Origin: JAQBDA01 sp041301185
Lineage (GTDB): Bacteria > Chloroflexota > Anaerolineae > Anaerolineales > UBA4823
Reading direction: 5' to 3'
Assembly: GCA_041301185.1 (NCBI GenBank)
Contig: JBFYSV010000217.1
Coordinates: 1-45,172, forward strand
Length of the DNA: 45,172 nucleotides
The notes under the pieces: model-generated
What the model was told of the DNA's origin: nothing
Seen by the model: only the letters and a program-made list of their open reading frames with translations
Database searches by the model: none
Program-made: the position numbers and the translations under genes
Shown here: piece by piece, positions 33,115 to 41,955 of the stretch
How positions within the stretch are numbered: position 1 is the first letter of the stretch
How the letters are laid out: every line of letters starts with the position of its first letter

Positions 33115-34536
33115 ATGGCACGCGAGAACACCCCCCGAACAATGGGACAGCAATTTGGTCGTCGTTCCTGGGCGGAACCGTGGAAGATCAAAATGGTTGA
33201 GCCGATCCGGATGTTAAGCCGACCGGAGCGGGAAAAGGCAAATGAAGGAGCGGGCTACAACACATTTTTGCTGCGTTCTGAGGATGTCTATATCGATTTG
33301 CTGACGGATAGCGGCACGAGTGCGATGAGCGACCGCCAATGGGCAGGCATCATGCTGGGCGATGAAGCTTACGCAGGCAGCCGCAATTTCTACCACCTTG
33401 AAGAGGCAGTGCGCAGCTATTACGGCTACCAATATGTCGTGCCCACTCACCAGGGGCGAGGTGCAGAACACCTGATCAGTAAGGCGTTGATCGAAGCCGG
33501 GGATTACGTGCCAGGGAACATGTACTTTACCACCACCCGCCTGCACCAAGAACTGGCTGGGGGTACTTTTGTGGATATTATCATTGATCAAGCCCATGAC
33601 CCAATGGATCAGCATCCATTCAAAGGCAATGTAGACCTGGATAAATTACAAGCGTTGGTCGACCGGGTGGGAGCGGAGCGCATCCCGTATGTTAGCCTGG
33701 CTGGCACGGTGAATATGGCAGGTGGCCAGCCAGTGAGTATGGGCAACGTGAAAGCGCTGCGCCGCTTCTGTGACCGTTACGGCATAAAAATCTACCTGGA
33801 TGCAACCCGCATGGCGGAGAACGCCTTTTTTATCCAGGAGCGCGAGGAAGGATACGCCCAGAAATCAATTGCAGATATTTTGCTGGAGTTTTGCAGCTAT
33901 ACAGATGGCGCCTGGATGAGCGCCAAGAAAGACAGCCTGGTGAATATCGGCGGGTGGCTGGCAGTCAACTCTCCGGAGGTATTCGATATTGCCCGTAACT
34001 GGGTGGTAGTCTACGAAGGCCTGCATACCTACGGTGGTATGGCAGGGCGGGATATGGAGGCCCTGGCAATTGGCATTACTGAGTCGGTGGAAGAAGACCA
34101 TATCCGTTCCCGCATCGGGCAGGTGCGCTACCTGGGTGAGCTGCTGATCAGCTGGAATGTGCCGATCGTCGAGCCGGTGGGGGGGCACGCCATCTTCCTG
34201 GATGCCAAGCGGATCTACTCGCATATTCCCCAGAACCAGTTCCCTGCCCAAACCCTGGCGGCTGATCTTTACCTGGATTCGGGGATTCGCGCCATGGAGC
34301 GGGGCATTGTCAGCGCCGGGCGAGATCCCGAGACCGGCGATCACCGCTATCCAGCCCTGGAGATGGTGCGCCTGACAATCCCGAGACGGGTTTATACCCA
34401 GGCGCATATGGATGTCACCGCTGAGGCTGTCAAGTATGTCTACGATAACCGTGAGAAGGCGCGGGGATTGAAAATGGTGTACGAGCCGCAATACCTGCGT
34501 TTCTTTCAGGCCCGGTTCGAGCGCATCGCTGGCTAG
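33115..34536 (+). CDS. tpl: Tyrosine phenol-lyase
   Basis: A 473-residue PLP-dependent beta-eliminating lyase that splits tyrosine into phenol, pyruvate and ammonia. It has VVPTHQGRGAEHLIS, the PLP site WMSAKKDSLVNIGG (Lys272) and IPRRVYTQAHMD. It is separated from tryptophanase by NMYFTTTRLHQE (Thr139-141, where tryptophanase has an Asp) and by RFF near the C-terminus (Phe463/464, where tryptophanase has RHF). VVYEGLHTYGGMAGRDMEA also matches the TPL form. ATG 33115 has GGAGGAGAAT upstream; an ATG 12 nt earlier overlaps that site. The assignment rests on remembered family residues. Confidence 0.9.
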   Translation: MARENTPRTMGQQFGRRSWAEPWKIKMVEPIRMLSRPEREKANEGAGYNTFLLRSEDVYIDLLTDSGTSAMSDRQWAGIMLGDEAYAGSRNFYHLEEAVRSYYGYQYVVPTHQGRGAEHLISKALIEAGDYVPGNMYFTTTRLHQELAGGTFVDIIIDQAHDPMDQHPFKGNVDLDKLQALVDRVGAERIPYVSLAGTVNMAGGQPVSMGNVKALRRFCDRYGIKIYLDATRMAENAFFIQEREEGYAQKSIADILLEFCSYTDGAWMSAKKDSLVNIGGWLAVNSPEVFDIARNWVVVYEGLHTYGGMAGRDMEALAIGITESVEEDHIRSRIGQVRYLGELLISWNVPIVEPVGGHAIFLDAKRIYSHIPQNQFPAQTLAADLYLDSGIRAMERGIVSAGRDPETGDHRYPALEMVRLTIPRRVYTQAHMDVTAEAVKYVYDNREKARGLKMVYEPQYLRFFQARFERIAG

Positions 34537-34580
34537 CCTCTGGCGATCTGCACTCGCTGATATGTTCTAGCGGTGACTTA

Positions 34581-35450
34581 TTGAAATCAAAAGACTGGCT
34601 TGCTTTTATCCTCCTGGGCACCATCTGGGGTTCATCCTTCCTGTGGATAAAGATTGCCGTTCAGGAAATCGGTCCGATCCTGTTGGTTGCCATCCGTTTG
34701 CTGTTTGGCATCCTGGCGTTGCTGGTGGTGGTGGCATACACGCGCCCGCCGCTGCCCGTGGGGCGCCAGATCTGGATTAACCTGACCATCCTGGGGCTGA
34801 TCAACAATGCCCTTCCCTACACACTGATATCGTGGGGCGAGAAGTACATTGACTCAGCCGTTGCTGCTATTCTAAACAGCACCACCCCATTGTTCACTAT
34901 GCTGGTCGCTCACCTGTTCCTCACCGACGACCGGATGACCCGCCGCCGGGTTATTGCTCTGGTGATGGGTTTTTTGGGGATCGTGCTCCTGTTCAGCCGC
35001 GACCTTGGGGATACTTCCCGGGGCAATCTGCTTGGGCAGGCAGCGGTGCTGACGGCGGCAGTCTGCTATGCATTTGCATCGGTCTTTGCCCGCCGCACTA
35101 CACAAGGCCTTGCCCCGAGTGTCCAGGCGTTGGTGCCACTCCTCGGTGCCGACCTGTTGTTATGGATGATGGTGCCGTTGGTTGAATCCCCGGTGGCACT
35201 ACCCAGCTTACCGATTACCTGGCTTGCCCTGGTGTGGCTGGGTGTGTTGGGCGTGGCGGTCGCATTTTTGCTCTTCTTCTACTTGTTGCACTCGGTCGGA
35301 CCGACGCGCACGGTGCTGGTGACCTATATATTCCCCCTGGTTGGGGTTGCCCTGGGGGTGATCTTTTTAGGAGAGCGCCTGGACTGGCAGCTCGTGGGTG
35401 GTGCTGCACTGGTGATAACCAGTGTGGTCATTGTGAACAAGGGTCGTTGA
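34581..35450 (+). CDS. EamA/DMT-family transporter
   Basis: A 289-residue membrane protein with ten predicted segments in two EamA repeats. It opens LAFILLGTIWGSSFLWIKIAV (the 'GxxWGxxF' motif) and repeats with VWLGVLGVAVAFLLFFYLLH and FPLVGVALGVIFLGERL. The family exports amino acids, nucleosides or other metabolites; the substrate is unknown. The start is TTG 34581 with GGTGA five nt upstream. It follows tyrosine phenol-lyase by 44 nt, so efflux of a tyrosine-related compound is possible but unproven. Confidence 0.88.
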   Translation: MKSKDWLAFILLGTIWGSSFLWIKIAVQEIGPILLVAIRLLFGILALLVVVAYTRPPLPVGRQIWINLTILGLINNALPYTLISWGEKYIDSAVAAILNSTTPLFTMLVAHLFLTDDRMTRRRVIALVMGFLGIVLLFSRDLGDTSRGNLLGQAAVLTAAVCYAFASVFARRTTQGLAPSVQALVPLLGADLLLWMMVPLVESPVALPSLPITWLALVWLGVLGVAVAFLLFFYLLHSVGPTRTVLVTYIFPLVGVALGVIFLGERLDWQLVGGAALVITSVVIVNKGR

Positions 35451-35473
35451 TCGTTCGATTCCGGGGAGGAAAT

Positions 35474-37111
35474 ATGCCAACCGGGAGCAATTCATCAGGG
35501 TCTCAACTGTCTGAAAAGAAAAAAAGTAAGGGGCTCATATTGTCTATCGACCTGGGCACCTCCGGACCAAAAGTGGGGTTGGTGGATGAGTGTGGTCGCG
35601 TGATTTGCGATGAGTTTGAGCCCGTGCCCATCTACTTGCTTCCTGGAGGTGGGGCAGAACAGGATCCGCAGGATTGGTGGCAGGCAATTGTCAAAGCCAC
35701 CCGCAGAGTGCTGGAAAGGTGCCCGGTCCCATCTGGAGAGATCATTGCCTTAGGCTGCACCGGTCAATGGTCAGGGACTGTGGCGGTAGGCAATGACGGG
35801 AAACCGTTGATGAACGCTATCATCTGGATGGATACGCGCGGCGCAGCCAATGTGCGCCGGTTGGTCGATGGTCCATTGAAGGTATCCGGATACGCGATTG
35901 GCAAGCTGCTCACCTGGGTGCGGCTGACCGGGGGTATGCCAACCGGAGCGGGAAAGGACTCGATTGCCCATATTCTGTTCATCAAAGAAGAATACCCTGA
36001 GATATTCCAGGCTACGAATAAGTTCCTGGAGCCGATCGACTATTTGGGTTTGATCCTCACCGGGAACTATGCGGCTTCTTACGATTCGATTACCCTGCAC
36101 TGGCTGACCGATAATCGCGATATCCAGCATGTGAAGTACGACGAACGGCTCTTATCCCTATCCGGGATCGATCGCCAGAAGCTGCCCGAATTGCGCCCTC
36201 CGGTGAGCGTGCTGGGTGACTTGCTGCCGCATGTTGCCTGGGAGCTGGGCCTGGCGCAGGTGGTGCCGGTGATCATCTCCGCGCCGGACGTCCACACGGC
36301 AGCAGTCGGTGCGGGGGCGGTTGAGGATTACCAGGCTCACCTGTATATTGGCACATCTTCCTGGTTGGTTTGCCATCTACCCGAGAAAAAAACCGACGTA
36401 ATGCTGGGGATTGCCTCCCTTCCTGCGGCTATCCCAAATAAATACCTGGTCATTGCTGAACAAGAATGCGCGGGTGCATGTCTGAACTACCTGCGCGATC
36501 AGATCTTTTACCCCGAGGACGAGCTGATGTCTGGCTCAAAACCCGAGGATGCTTATGCCTTGTTCGATCGGATTGTGAGCGATGTGCCGGCTGGCAGCGA
36601 ACGGCTGGTATTCACACCTTGGCTGTATGGCGAGCGGGCGCCGGTGGAAGATCCTTACGTGCGCGGCGGGTTCTTTAACCTGACACTGAAAACCAGCCGG
36701 CGGCACATGCTCCGGGCGGTGTACGAGGGGGTGGCTTATAACAGTCGCTGGTTGCTGGATGCCATGGAGAAATTCACCCGGCGCAAGCTAGAACCGATCC
36801 GAATGGTCGGCGGCGGAGCGAAATCTGCTATCTGGTGCCAGATTTGCGCCGATGTGCTCAACCGCGCTGTGCTGCAAGTGAGAGACCCAATCCAGGCCAA
36901 CATGAGCGGGGTTGCATTCCTGGCGTACCTGGCTTTAGGGAAATTGAAGGTGGAGGACATCTCCGGTTGTGTGCAGATCGAGCAGGAATACCGACCCGAT
37001 CCTAACAACCGGGGGATCTATGAGGAGCTATTTGGGGAGTATGTTCGGTTGTATAAAAGCCTCAAACCGATCTATACCCGCTTGAACCGCCAGCAGGAGG
37101 GGCGAGAGTGA
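35474..37111 (+). CDS. FGGY-family carbohydrate kinase
   Basis: A 545-residue sugar kinase with two actin-like domains. It has GLILSIDLGTSGPKVGLVD (phosphate loop), CTGQWSGTVAVGNDGKPLMNAIIWMDTR, a catalytic Asp in SAPDVHTAAVGAGAV, HLYIGTSSWLVC and RMVGGGAKSAIWCQI. It resembles xylulokinase-type enzymes, but the sugar is not evident. ATG 35474 has GGGGAGGA upstream; the frame is open further upstream through the EamA gene but lacks family similarity there. Confidence 0.9.
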   Translation: MPTGSNSSGSQLSEKKKSKGLILSIDLGTSGPKVGLVDECGRVICDEFEPVPIYLLPGGGAEQDPQDWWQAIVKATRRVLERCPVPSGEIIALGCTGQWSGTVAVGNDGKPLMNAIIWMDTRGAANVRRLVDGPLKVSGYAIGKLLTWVRLTGGMPTGAGKDSIAHILFIKEEYPEIFQATNKFLEPIDYLGLILTGNYAASYDSITLHWLTDNRDIQHVKYDERLLSLSGIDRQKLPELRPPVSVLGDLLPHVAWELGLAQVVPVIISAPDVHTAAVGAGAVEDYQAHLYIGTSSWLVCHLPEKKTDVMLGIASLPAAIPNKYLVIAEQECAGACLNYLRDQIFYPEDELMSGSKPEDAYALFDRIVSDVPAGSERLVFTPWLYGERAPVEDPYVRGGFFNLTLKTSRRHMLRAVYEGVAYNSRWLLDAMEKFTRRKLEPIRMVGGGAKSAIWCQICADVLNRAVLQVRDPIQANMSGVAFLAYLALGKLKVEDISGCVQIEQEYRPDPNNRGIYEELFGEYVRLYKSLKPIYTRLNRQQEGRE

Positions 37112-37141
37112 GGTTGAGACGGCAGGTATAATTCTTAAGAG

Positions 37142-37167
37142 TTACGCACTCCCCCCGAGCTGCGTAA
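37142..37167 (+). repeat. Inverted repeat TTACGCA-N12-TGCGTAA upstream of thiolase
   Basis: TTACGCA (37142-37148) and TGCGTAA (37161-37167) form a perfect 7-bp inverted repeat, in the 95-nt gap between the kinase and thiolase genes. It could be an operator, a small hairpin or the end of a degraded repeat element. A TATAAT at 37178-37183 follows closely, but no -35 box was found. Confidence 0.4.
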
Positions 37168-37206
37168 GTCCTAATTCTATAATTGCGAGCAAACAAGGAG
37201 TGAGCT

Positions 37207-38430
37207 ATGCCTGAAGCAGTAATCATTGACGCGGTGCGGACCCCGATTGGGGCACTGGGAGGCGTATTGGCGGGGGTGCGACCCGATGACCTGGCAGCCC
37301 TCGTGCTGAGAGCAATCATCGAGCGGACAGGGATCGATCCTGCCATCGTCGAGGAGGTCTATTTGGGCTGCGCCAACCAGGCTGGCGAGGACAATCGGGA
37401 TGTGGCCCGGATGGCGCTCTTGCTAGCGGGATTTCCTGTGGAAGTGGCCGGGGTTACCTTCAACCGATTGTGTGCCTCAGGGTTAAATGCAGTCAACCAG
37501 GCTGCCCGGGCGATCCGCCTTGGGGAGGGGGATGTGTTCATCGCCGGCGGCGTGGAGAGTATGTCACGCGCCCCTTATTCGCTTCCGAAGGCAGAAAGCG
37601 CTTATCCGTGGGGAAACCTGACCGTGTGGGATACTACCCTGGGCTGGAGATATCCACATCCGAAGATGAACGAGATGTACGGGACCGAAGCGATGGGCGA
37701 GACTGCCGAAAATATCTACGAGCAAAAACCCGAGATCGCTCGCGAGCTGCAAGATACCTTTGCCTGTGAGTCGCATCGCCGGGCGATTGCTGCCATCGAT
37801 GCGGGGAAATTTGCCGAAGAGATCGTTGCGGTGCCTGTGCCCCAGCGCAAGGGAGATCCCATCCTGGTGGATACCGACGAGCGGCCGCGCCGAGACACAA
37901 CCCTTGAAGGGCTGGCACGCTTGAGGCCGGCATTCCGCAAGAACGGTACGGTGACGGCAGGCAACTCGTCGGGGGTGAACGATGGGGCGGCAGCCCTCTT
38001 ACTGACCAGCGATGCCCGGGCGAAGGAGCTGGGCTTGAAGCCGATGGCGCGTATCGTAGCCAGCGCGGCAGCCGGGGTGATGCCGCGCGTCATGGGCTTG
38101 GGACCCGTGCCGGCAACCTGCAAGGCTCTGGCGAGAGCCGGCTTGAAGATCGAGGAGATTGGGTTGGTGGAGCTGAACGAGGCTTTTGCGGTGCAGTCGC
38201 TGGCGGTGATCTCCGAGCTGGGGCTGCGCCAGGAGATCACCAATGTCAACGGCGGGGCAATTGCCTTAGGGCACCCACTGGGCTGCTCGGGGGCGCGTAT
38301 CCTGACTACCCTGATACACGAGATGCGCCGCCGCGCCCCACACGAGTCCCGGCCATATTACGGGCTGGCAACCCTGTGCGTGGGGGTGGGTCAAGGCGAG
38401 GCGACGGTTGTTGAGTGGATCGGCGAATGA
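37207..38430 (+). CDS. Thiolase (acetyl-CoA acetyltransferase / beta-ketoadipyl-CoA thiolase type)
   Basis: A 407-residue thiolase, distinct from the one at 21075-22283. It has the acyl Cys in NRLCASGLNAVNQAARAIRLGEGD, NEAFAVQSLAVISE, GGAIALGHPLGCSGARIL and a C-terminal ATLCVGVGQGEATVVEW. Features such as NRLCASG and NVNGGAIALGHP are typical of PcaF/PaaJ-like thiolases that release acetyl-CoA from 3-oxoacyl-CoA. No ring-cleavage genes are adjacent. The downstream OCD-like gene begins 22 nt after the stop. Confidence 0.93.
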   Translation: MPEAVIIDAVRTPIGALGGVLAGVRPDDLAALVLRAIIERTGIDPAIVEEVYLGCANQAGEDNRDVARMALLLAGFPVEVAGVTFNRLCASGLNAVNQAARAIRLGEGDVFIAGGVESMSRAPYSLPKAESAYPWGNLTVWDTTLGWRYPHPKMNEMYGTEAMGETAENIYEQKPEIARELQDTFACESHRRAIAAIDAGKFAEEIVAVPVPQRKGDPILVDTDERPRRDTTLEGLARLRPAFRKNGTVTAGNSSGVNDGAAALLLTSDARAKELGLKPMARIVASAAAGVMPRVMGLGPVPATCKALARAGLKIEEIGLVELNEAFAVQSLAVISELGLRQEITNVNGGAIALGHPLGCSGARILTTLIHEMRRRAPHESRPYYGLATLCVGVGQGEATVVEWIGE

Positions 38431-38452
38431 GAAGCAAGGAGCAAGATACGCT

Positions 38453-39427
38453 ATGAGTGATCCGGCGCTGCTCTACCTGTCCCGGGCAGATGTTGAAAGC
38501 CTGGCCCTGGATATGCAATCCATCATCACCCTGCTCGAAAAAGCTTTCTTGGAGAAGGGCCAGGGTAGGGTGGAGATGCCGCCCAAGCCCGGCATCCATA
38601 CTCAACCGGATGCTTTCATCCACGCTATGCCAGCCTATATTCCCGCCCTGCGTTCGGCGGGGATTAAGTGGGTCAGCGGATACCCGGAAAACGCTGCCCG
38701 CCAGCTTCCTTACATCAGCGGATTGCTGATCCTGAATGATGTGGATACTGGTTTCCCCTACGCGGTGATGGACTGCACCTGGATTACAGCTTACCGGACC
38801 GGGGCGGCTTCGGCTCTCTCGGCGCGCTATCTCGCCCGGCAGGAGAGCCAGGTGGTAGGCATTCTGGCGTGCGGGGTACAGGGGCGCACCAACCTGGAGG
38901 CGATGGCAGCTCTGTTCCCCATTCAGCGCGCTTACGCTTACGACATCAACTCCGAGGTGCAGCAACGCTATGTCGAGGAGATGTCTGCCAGGCTTAATCT
39001 GGAAATCATCGCGGTCGCAGAACCGCGCCGGGCGGTGGTCGAGAGCGATATTGTGGTCACCTCCGGACCGATCCTCAAGCATCCCCAACCCGCAATCGAG
39101 AAGGATTGGCTAAGACCGGGCGCGTTTGCCAGTGCGGTGGATTTCGATAGCTACTGGCAGCCGGCTGCTCTGGAGCAAATCGATAAGCTGGCGACCGACG
39201 ACCACGATCAGTTCCGCTATTACCGCCAGGTGGGTTATTTCCAGCACACCCCCGACCCATACGCCGACCTGGGAGAATTGGTCGCGGGGAGAAAAGTGGG
39301 GCGCGAGAATGAGAGCGAGCGCAGCATGGCGATCAACCTGGGTCTGGCATTAGACGATATGGCGGTCGCCCCGGAAATTTACCGTCGCGCCTGCGAGCGC
39401 GGTGTTGGCATTCCGTTGTCTCTATAA
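38453..39427 (+). CDS. Ornithine cyclodeaminase / mu-crystallin family protein
   Basis: A 324-residue NAD(P)-dependent protein. It has EMPPKPGIHTQPDAFIHAMPAYIP, GIKWVSGYPENAARQLPYISGLLILND (substrate binding), AYRTGAASALSARYLAR and a Rossmann segment VVGILACGVQGRTNLEAMA. The family includes ornithine cyclodeaminase and various ketimine reductases and amino-acid dehydrogenases. The exact reaction cannot be told. ATG 38453 follows an AAGGAG 11 nt upstream. It lies five nt before the epimerase. Confidence 0.88.
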   Translation: MSDPALLYLSRADVESLALDMQSIITLLEKAFLEKGQGRVEMPPKPGIHTQPDAFIHAMPAYIPALRSAGIKWVSGYPENAARQLPYISGLLILNDVDTGFPYAVMDCTWITAYRTGAASALSARYLARQESQVVGILACGVQGRTNLEAMAALFPIQRAYAYDINSEVQQRYVEEMSARLNLEIIAVAEPRRAVVESDIVVTSGPILKHPQPAIEKDWLRPGAFASAVDFDSYWQPAALEQIDKLATDDHDQFRYYRQVGYFQHTPDPYADLGELVAGRKVGRENESERSMAINLGLALDDMAVAPEIYRRACERGVGIPLSL

Positions 39428-39432
39428 TAATT

Positions 39433-40437
39433 ATGAATATACTGATCCTGGGTGGCACAATCTTTTTAGGCCGGGCGCTTGTCGAAGCTGCGCTGCAGAA
39501 TGATCATCAGATCACACTATTCAACCGCGGAAGAACCAACCCCGACTTGTTCCCCGAGGTTGAGAAAATTATTGGCGACCGGGGCGGTGACCTTTCTACG
39601 CTGCAGGACCATCGCTGGGACTCTGTGATTGACACCTGCGGCTACATTCCCAGGCTGGTGCGGCGCTCGGCAGAAGCGCTGGCAGACAGGGCGGGGCATT
39701 ACACCTTCATCTCCTCACTCTCGGTGTACGCTGACCCGAGCCAGGTGGGGATTGATGAGAGCGCCCCGGTTGGCACCCTGGACGACCCGACGGTTGAAGA
39801 GGTGACCGGCGATACCTACGGACCGCTGAAAGCGTTGTGTGAGCAGGCAGCCGAGAGCGCCATGCCGGGCAGGGTGCTGGTGTCGCGCCCGGGTTTGATC
39901 GTCGGTCCGTATGATCCCACCGACCGCTTCACCTACTGGCCTCACCGTGTTGCCCAGGGAGGCGAGGTGTTAGCCCCAGGCAGGCCGGGGCGGGCGGTCC
40001 AGTTCATTGATGTGCGCGACCTGGCTGAGTGGACTGTGCGTATGCTTGAGGCTGGCAAGACAGGCGTCTATAACGCCGATGGACCCGCTGCACCGCTGAC
40101 GATGAGCGACCTGCTGGCGTCTTGCAAAGCAGAAAGCGGCAGCGACGCCGCTTTCACCTGGGTTAGCGAGGCATTCCTGCTAGAACAGCAGGTGGGCATG
40201 TGGATGGAGATGCCTTTATGGGTGCCCGAAACGCAGCCGGAACACGCCGGATTCTTTGCCTTCGATTGCCGCAAGGCGATTGCGGAGGGGCTCGCCTTTC
40301 GCCCATTCGCAGAGACCGTGCGCGCTACGCTGGATTGGGATGCCAGCCAGCCGCCCGACCGGGTGCTGCGGGCGGGCATTACAAGGGAGCGAGAAGAAAC
40401 TCTCCTTCAAGAATGGAAGAACCGGCAGATAAAATGA
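39433..40437 (+). CDS. NAD-dependent epimerase/dehydratase (extended SDR)
   Basis: A 334-residue extended short-chain dehydrogenase. It begins with the loop ILILGGTIFLGRALVEAAL (GGTxFLG, the CSP41-like branch), then FNRGRTNPDLFPEVEKIIGDRGGD, YGPLKALCEQAAE with the Tyr/Lys pair, and RPGLIVGPYDPTDRF. Reductases and epimerases of sugar nucleotides, and RNA-binding relatives, occur in this branch. The substrate is unknown. It is last in the kinase-thiolase-OCD-epimerase run. Confidence 0.88.
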   Translation: MNILILGGTIFLGRALVEAALQNDHQITLFNRGRTNPDLFPEVEKIIGDRGGDLSTLQDHRWDSVIDTCGYIPRLVRRSAEALADRAGHYTFISSLSVYADPSQVGIDESAPVGTLDDPTVEEVTGDTYGPLKALCEQAAESAMPGRVLVSRPGLIVGPYDPTDRFTYWPHRVAQGGEVLAPGRPGRAVQFIDVRDLAEWTVRMLEAGKTGVYNADGPAAPLTMSDLLASCKAESGSDAAFTWVSEAFLLEQQVGMWMEMPLWVPETQPEHAGFFAFDCRKAIAEGLAFRPFAETVRATLDWDASQPPDRVLRAGITREREETLLQEWKNRQIK

Positions 40438-40491
40438 TGCCTTCGAATGTGATTGGGTCAGATGGGACTATCGGTTTTTACGCTCACCGGT

Positions 40492-40929
40492 TCATGCGCA
40501 AGCCAGGATAGCGCGATTTTTCCACAGATACACAATGATCACCGGTCCCAGCCCCAGCGTGAGAGCGTTGATGGTCATCTCGATGGCTGTCTCCACTCCA
40601 CCAATGGTGTAAATGTCCTCTTGTAGATTAAACAGCACATCCATCAATCCCAGGAAGATAGCGCTCGAAGCAGCCAGCAGCCCAAATAAAACACCCCAGC
40701 TATGCTTCTTCCATAGACCGATAGCGCCCAGCAATGCGCAAAATGCCATCCATGCGTCTGCCAGGGGGAAGGCGTTCTCGAATGCCAGGTACACCTCGTC
40801 ATGACGCACCTGGACCTCTCCGCTGGTGAAATAGATGATCCAATAAGCCAGTGTGGCGGCGAAGGTGAACAGCAACAGCCCGATAATCCAGGCTAATCCT
40901 ATGGGGTGGGGAGTGGGATGGGTACTCAA
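40492..40929 (-). CDS. Hypothetical membrane protein, four predicted membrane segments
   Basis: A 145-residue protein with hydrophobic stretches at about 12-34, 52-73, 77-100 and 114-137. There is no recognised domain. A hydrophilic loop carries VRHDEVYLAFENAFPLADAW. It begins six bases after the E1 beta stop, so it is likely co-transcribed, but nothing ties its function to 2-oxoacid metabolism. Not recognised. Confidence 0.6.
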   Translation of the reverse strand: MSTHPTPHPIGLAWIIGLLLFTFAATLAYWIIYFTSGEVQVRHDEVYLAFENAFPLADAWMAFCALLGAIGLWKKHSWGVLFGLLAASSAIFLGLMDVLFNLQEDIYTIGGVETAIEMTINALTLGLGPVIIVYLWKNRAILACA

Positions 40930-40935
40930 CAGGAT

Positions 40936-41955
40936 TCAACCTCCGTGTTCCAGTAGTTGCTGTGAAGCAACCAGGATGCGGTTTGTACTGGGCAGGGTCT
41001 GGTCTTCGAGTATGCGGGCAAAGGGAATGGTATTCTGTGTGCATACGCGCCCGTAACGGGCGGAGACACCTGCCTCCAGGACCACCGCTGCCAGCTCGCC
41101 GGACAGTCCAAATCCCTGGTAATCCTCGTCAACCACCAGCATTCGGCGTGTCTTGCCCACTTCCTTGCAGATCGTCTCCACATCCAATGGACACACCGTC
41201 CTCAGGTCGATCACCCCGGCTGAAACACCTTGCTCCTTGAGCAGTTTAGCTGCTTCTAGGCAGCGGTGCACGCTGACCCCCAGGCTGATCAGGGTCATAT
41301 CGCTTCCTTCCCTCACAATAGCAGCCTGCCCGATTGGGGTGGGCGTCCAGGTACCGGGCACCTGACCCCTGGCTCCTTGCTGAGGGACATCATACTGGAC
41401 GGTTTTACGCCCTCCTGAGCCGAGCGAATTGAGCCAGTTCTCAGCCAGCAGCTTATGCTCCAGGTACACTACCGGGCTTTCTTGCTGGAGGGCTGCCAGC
41501 ATCAGACCACCCGCGTCCGCTGGATTTGAAGGCACTACGACCGCCAGCCCTGGGATGTGCGCCAGCCAGCCCCACAGGCATTGCTCGTGCTGCCCGCCGT
41601 CCCCGTAGCCTCCCCCTGCAGCCGTGCGCACCACCAGGGGAACTTTCCATCTGCCTCCGGATAAGGCTTCGATCTTTGCGGCGTGATTGAGCAAGGCATC
41701 CATCGCCACGGCGATGAAATCCACCAGCATGATCTCGACCACCGGGCGTAAGCCTGCCATGGCAGCGGTAACACTCGCTCCAAGGAAAGCCGCCTCGCTG
41801 ATTGGCGTATTGCGTACTCGCTCGGGTCCGAAGCGCACCAGCAAGTTTGCCCGCAACCCGCGCACATCTTCACCCAGGATAATAATGCGCGGGTCACTGC
41901 TCATTGCCTGGGCGAGTGCATCTTCGATGGCATTGGCAAAGGTCAAATTTCTCAT
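40936..41955 (-). CDS. 2-oxoacid dehydrogenase E1 component, beta subunit
   Basis: A 339-residue TPP-dependent E1 beta (pyruvate, branched-chain or acetoin dehydrogenase type). It has NLTFANAIEDALAQAMSSDPRIIILGEDV, RVRNTPISEAAFLGASVTAAMAGLRPVVEIML and the C-terminal transketolase-C domain (VSAGVIDLRTVCPLDVETI). It overlaps the alpha subunit stop in an ATGA junction. No E2 or E3 gene is adjacent, so the complex either is completed elsewhere or uses other partners. Confidence 0.92.
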   Translation of the reverse strand: MRNLTFANAIEDALAQAMSSDPRIIILGEDVRGLRANLLVRFGPERVRNTPISEAAFLGASVTAAMAGLRPVVEIMLVDFIAVAMDALLNHAAKIEALSGGRWKVPLVVRTAAGGGYGDGGQHEQCLWGWLAHIPGLAVVVPSNPADAGGLMLAALQQESPVVYLEHKLLAENWLNSLGSGGRKTVQYDVPQQGARGQVPGTWTPTPIGQAAIVREGSDMTLISLGVSVHRCLEAAKLLKEQGVSAGVIDLRTVCPLDVETICKEVGKTRRMLVVDEDYQGFGLSGELAAVVLEAGVSARYGRVCTQNTIPFARILEDQTLPSTNRILVASQQLLEHGG

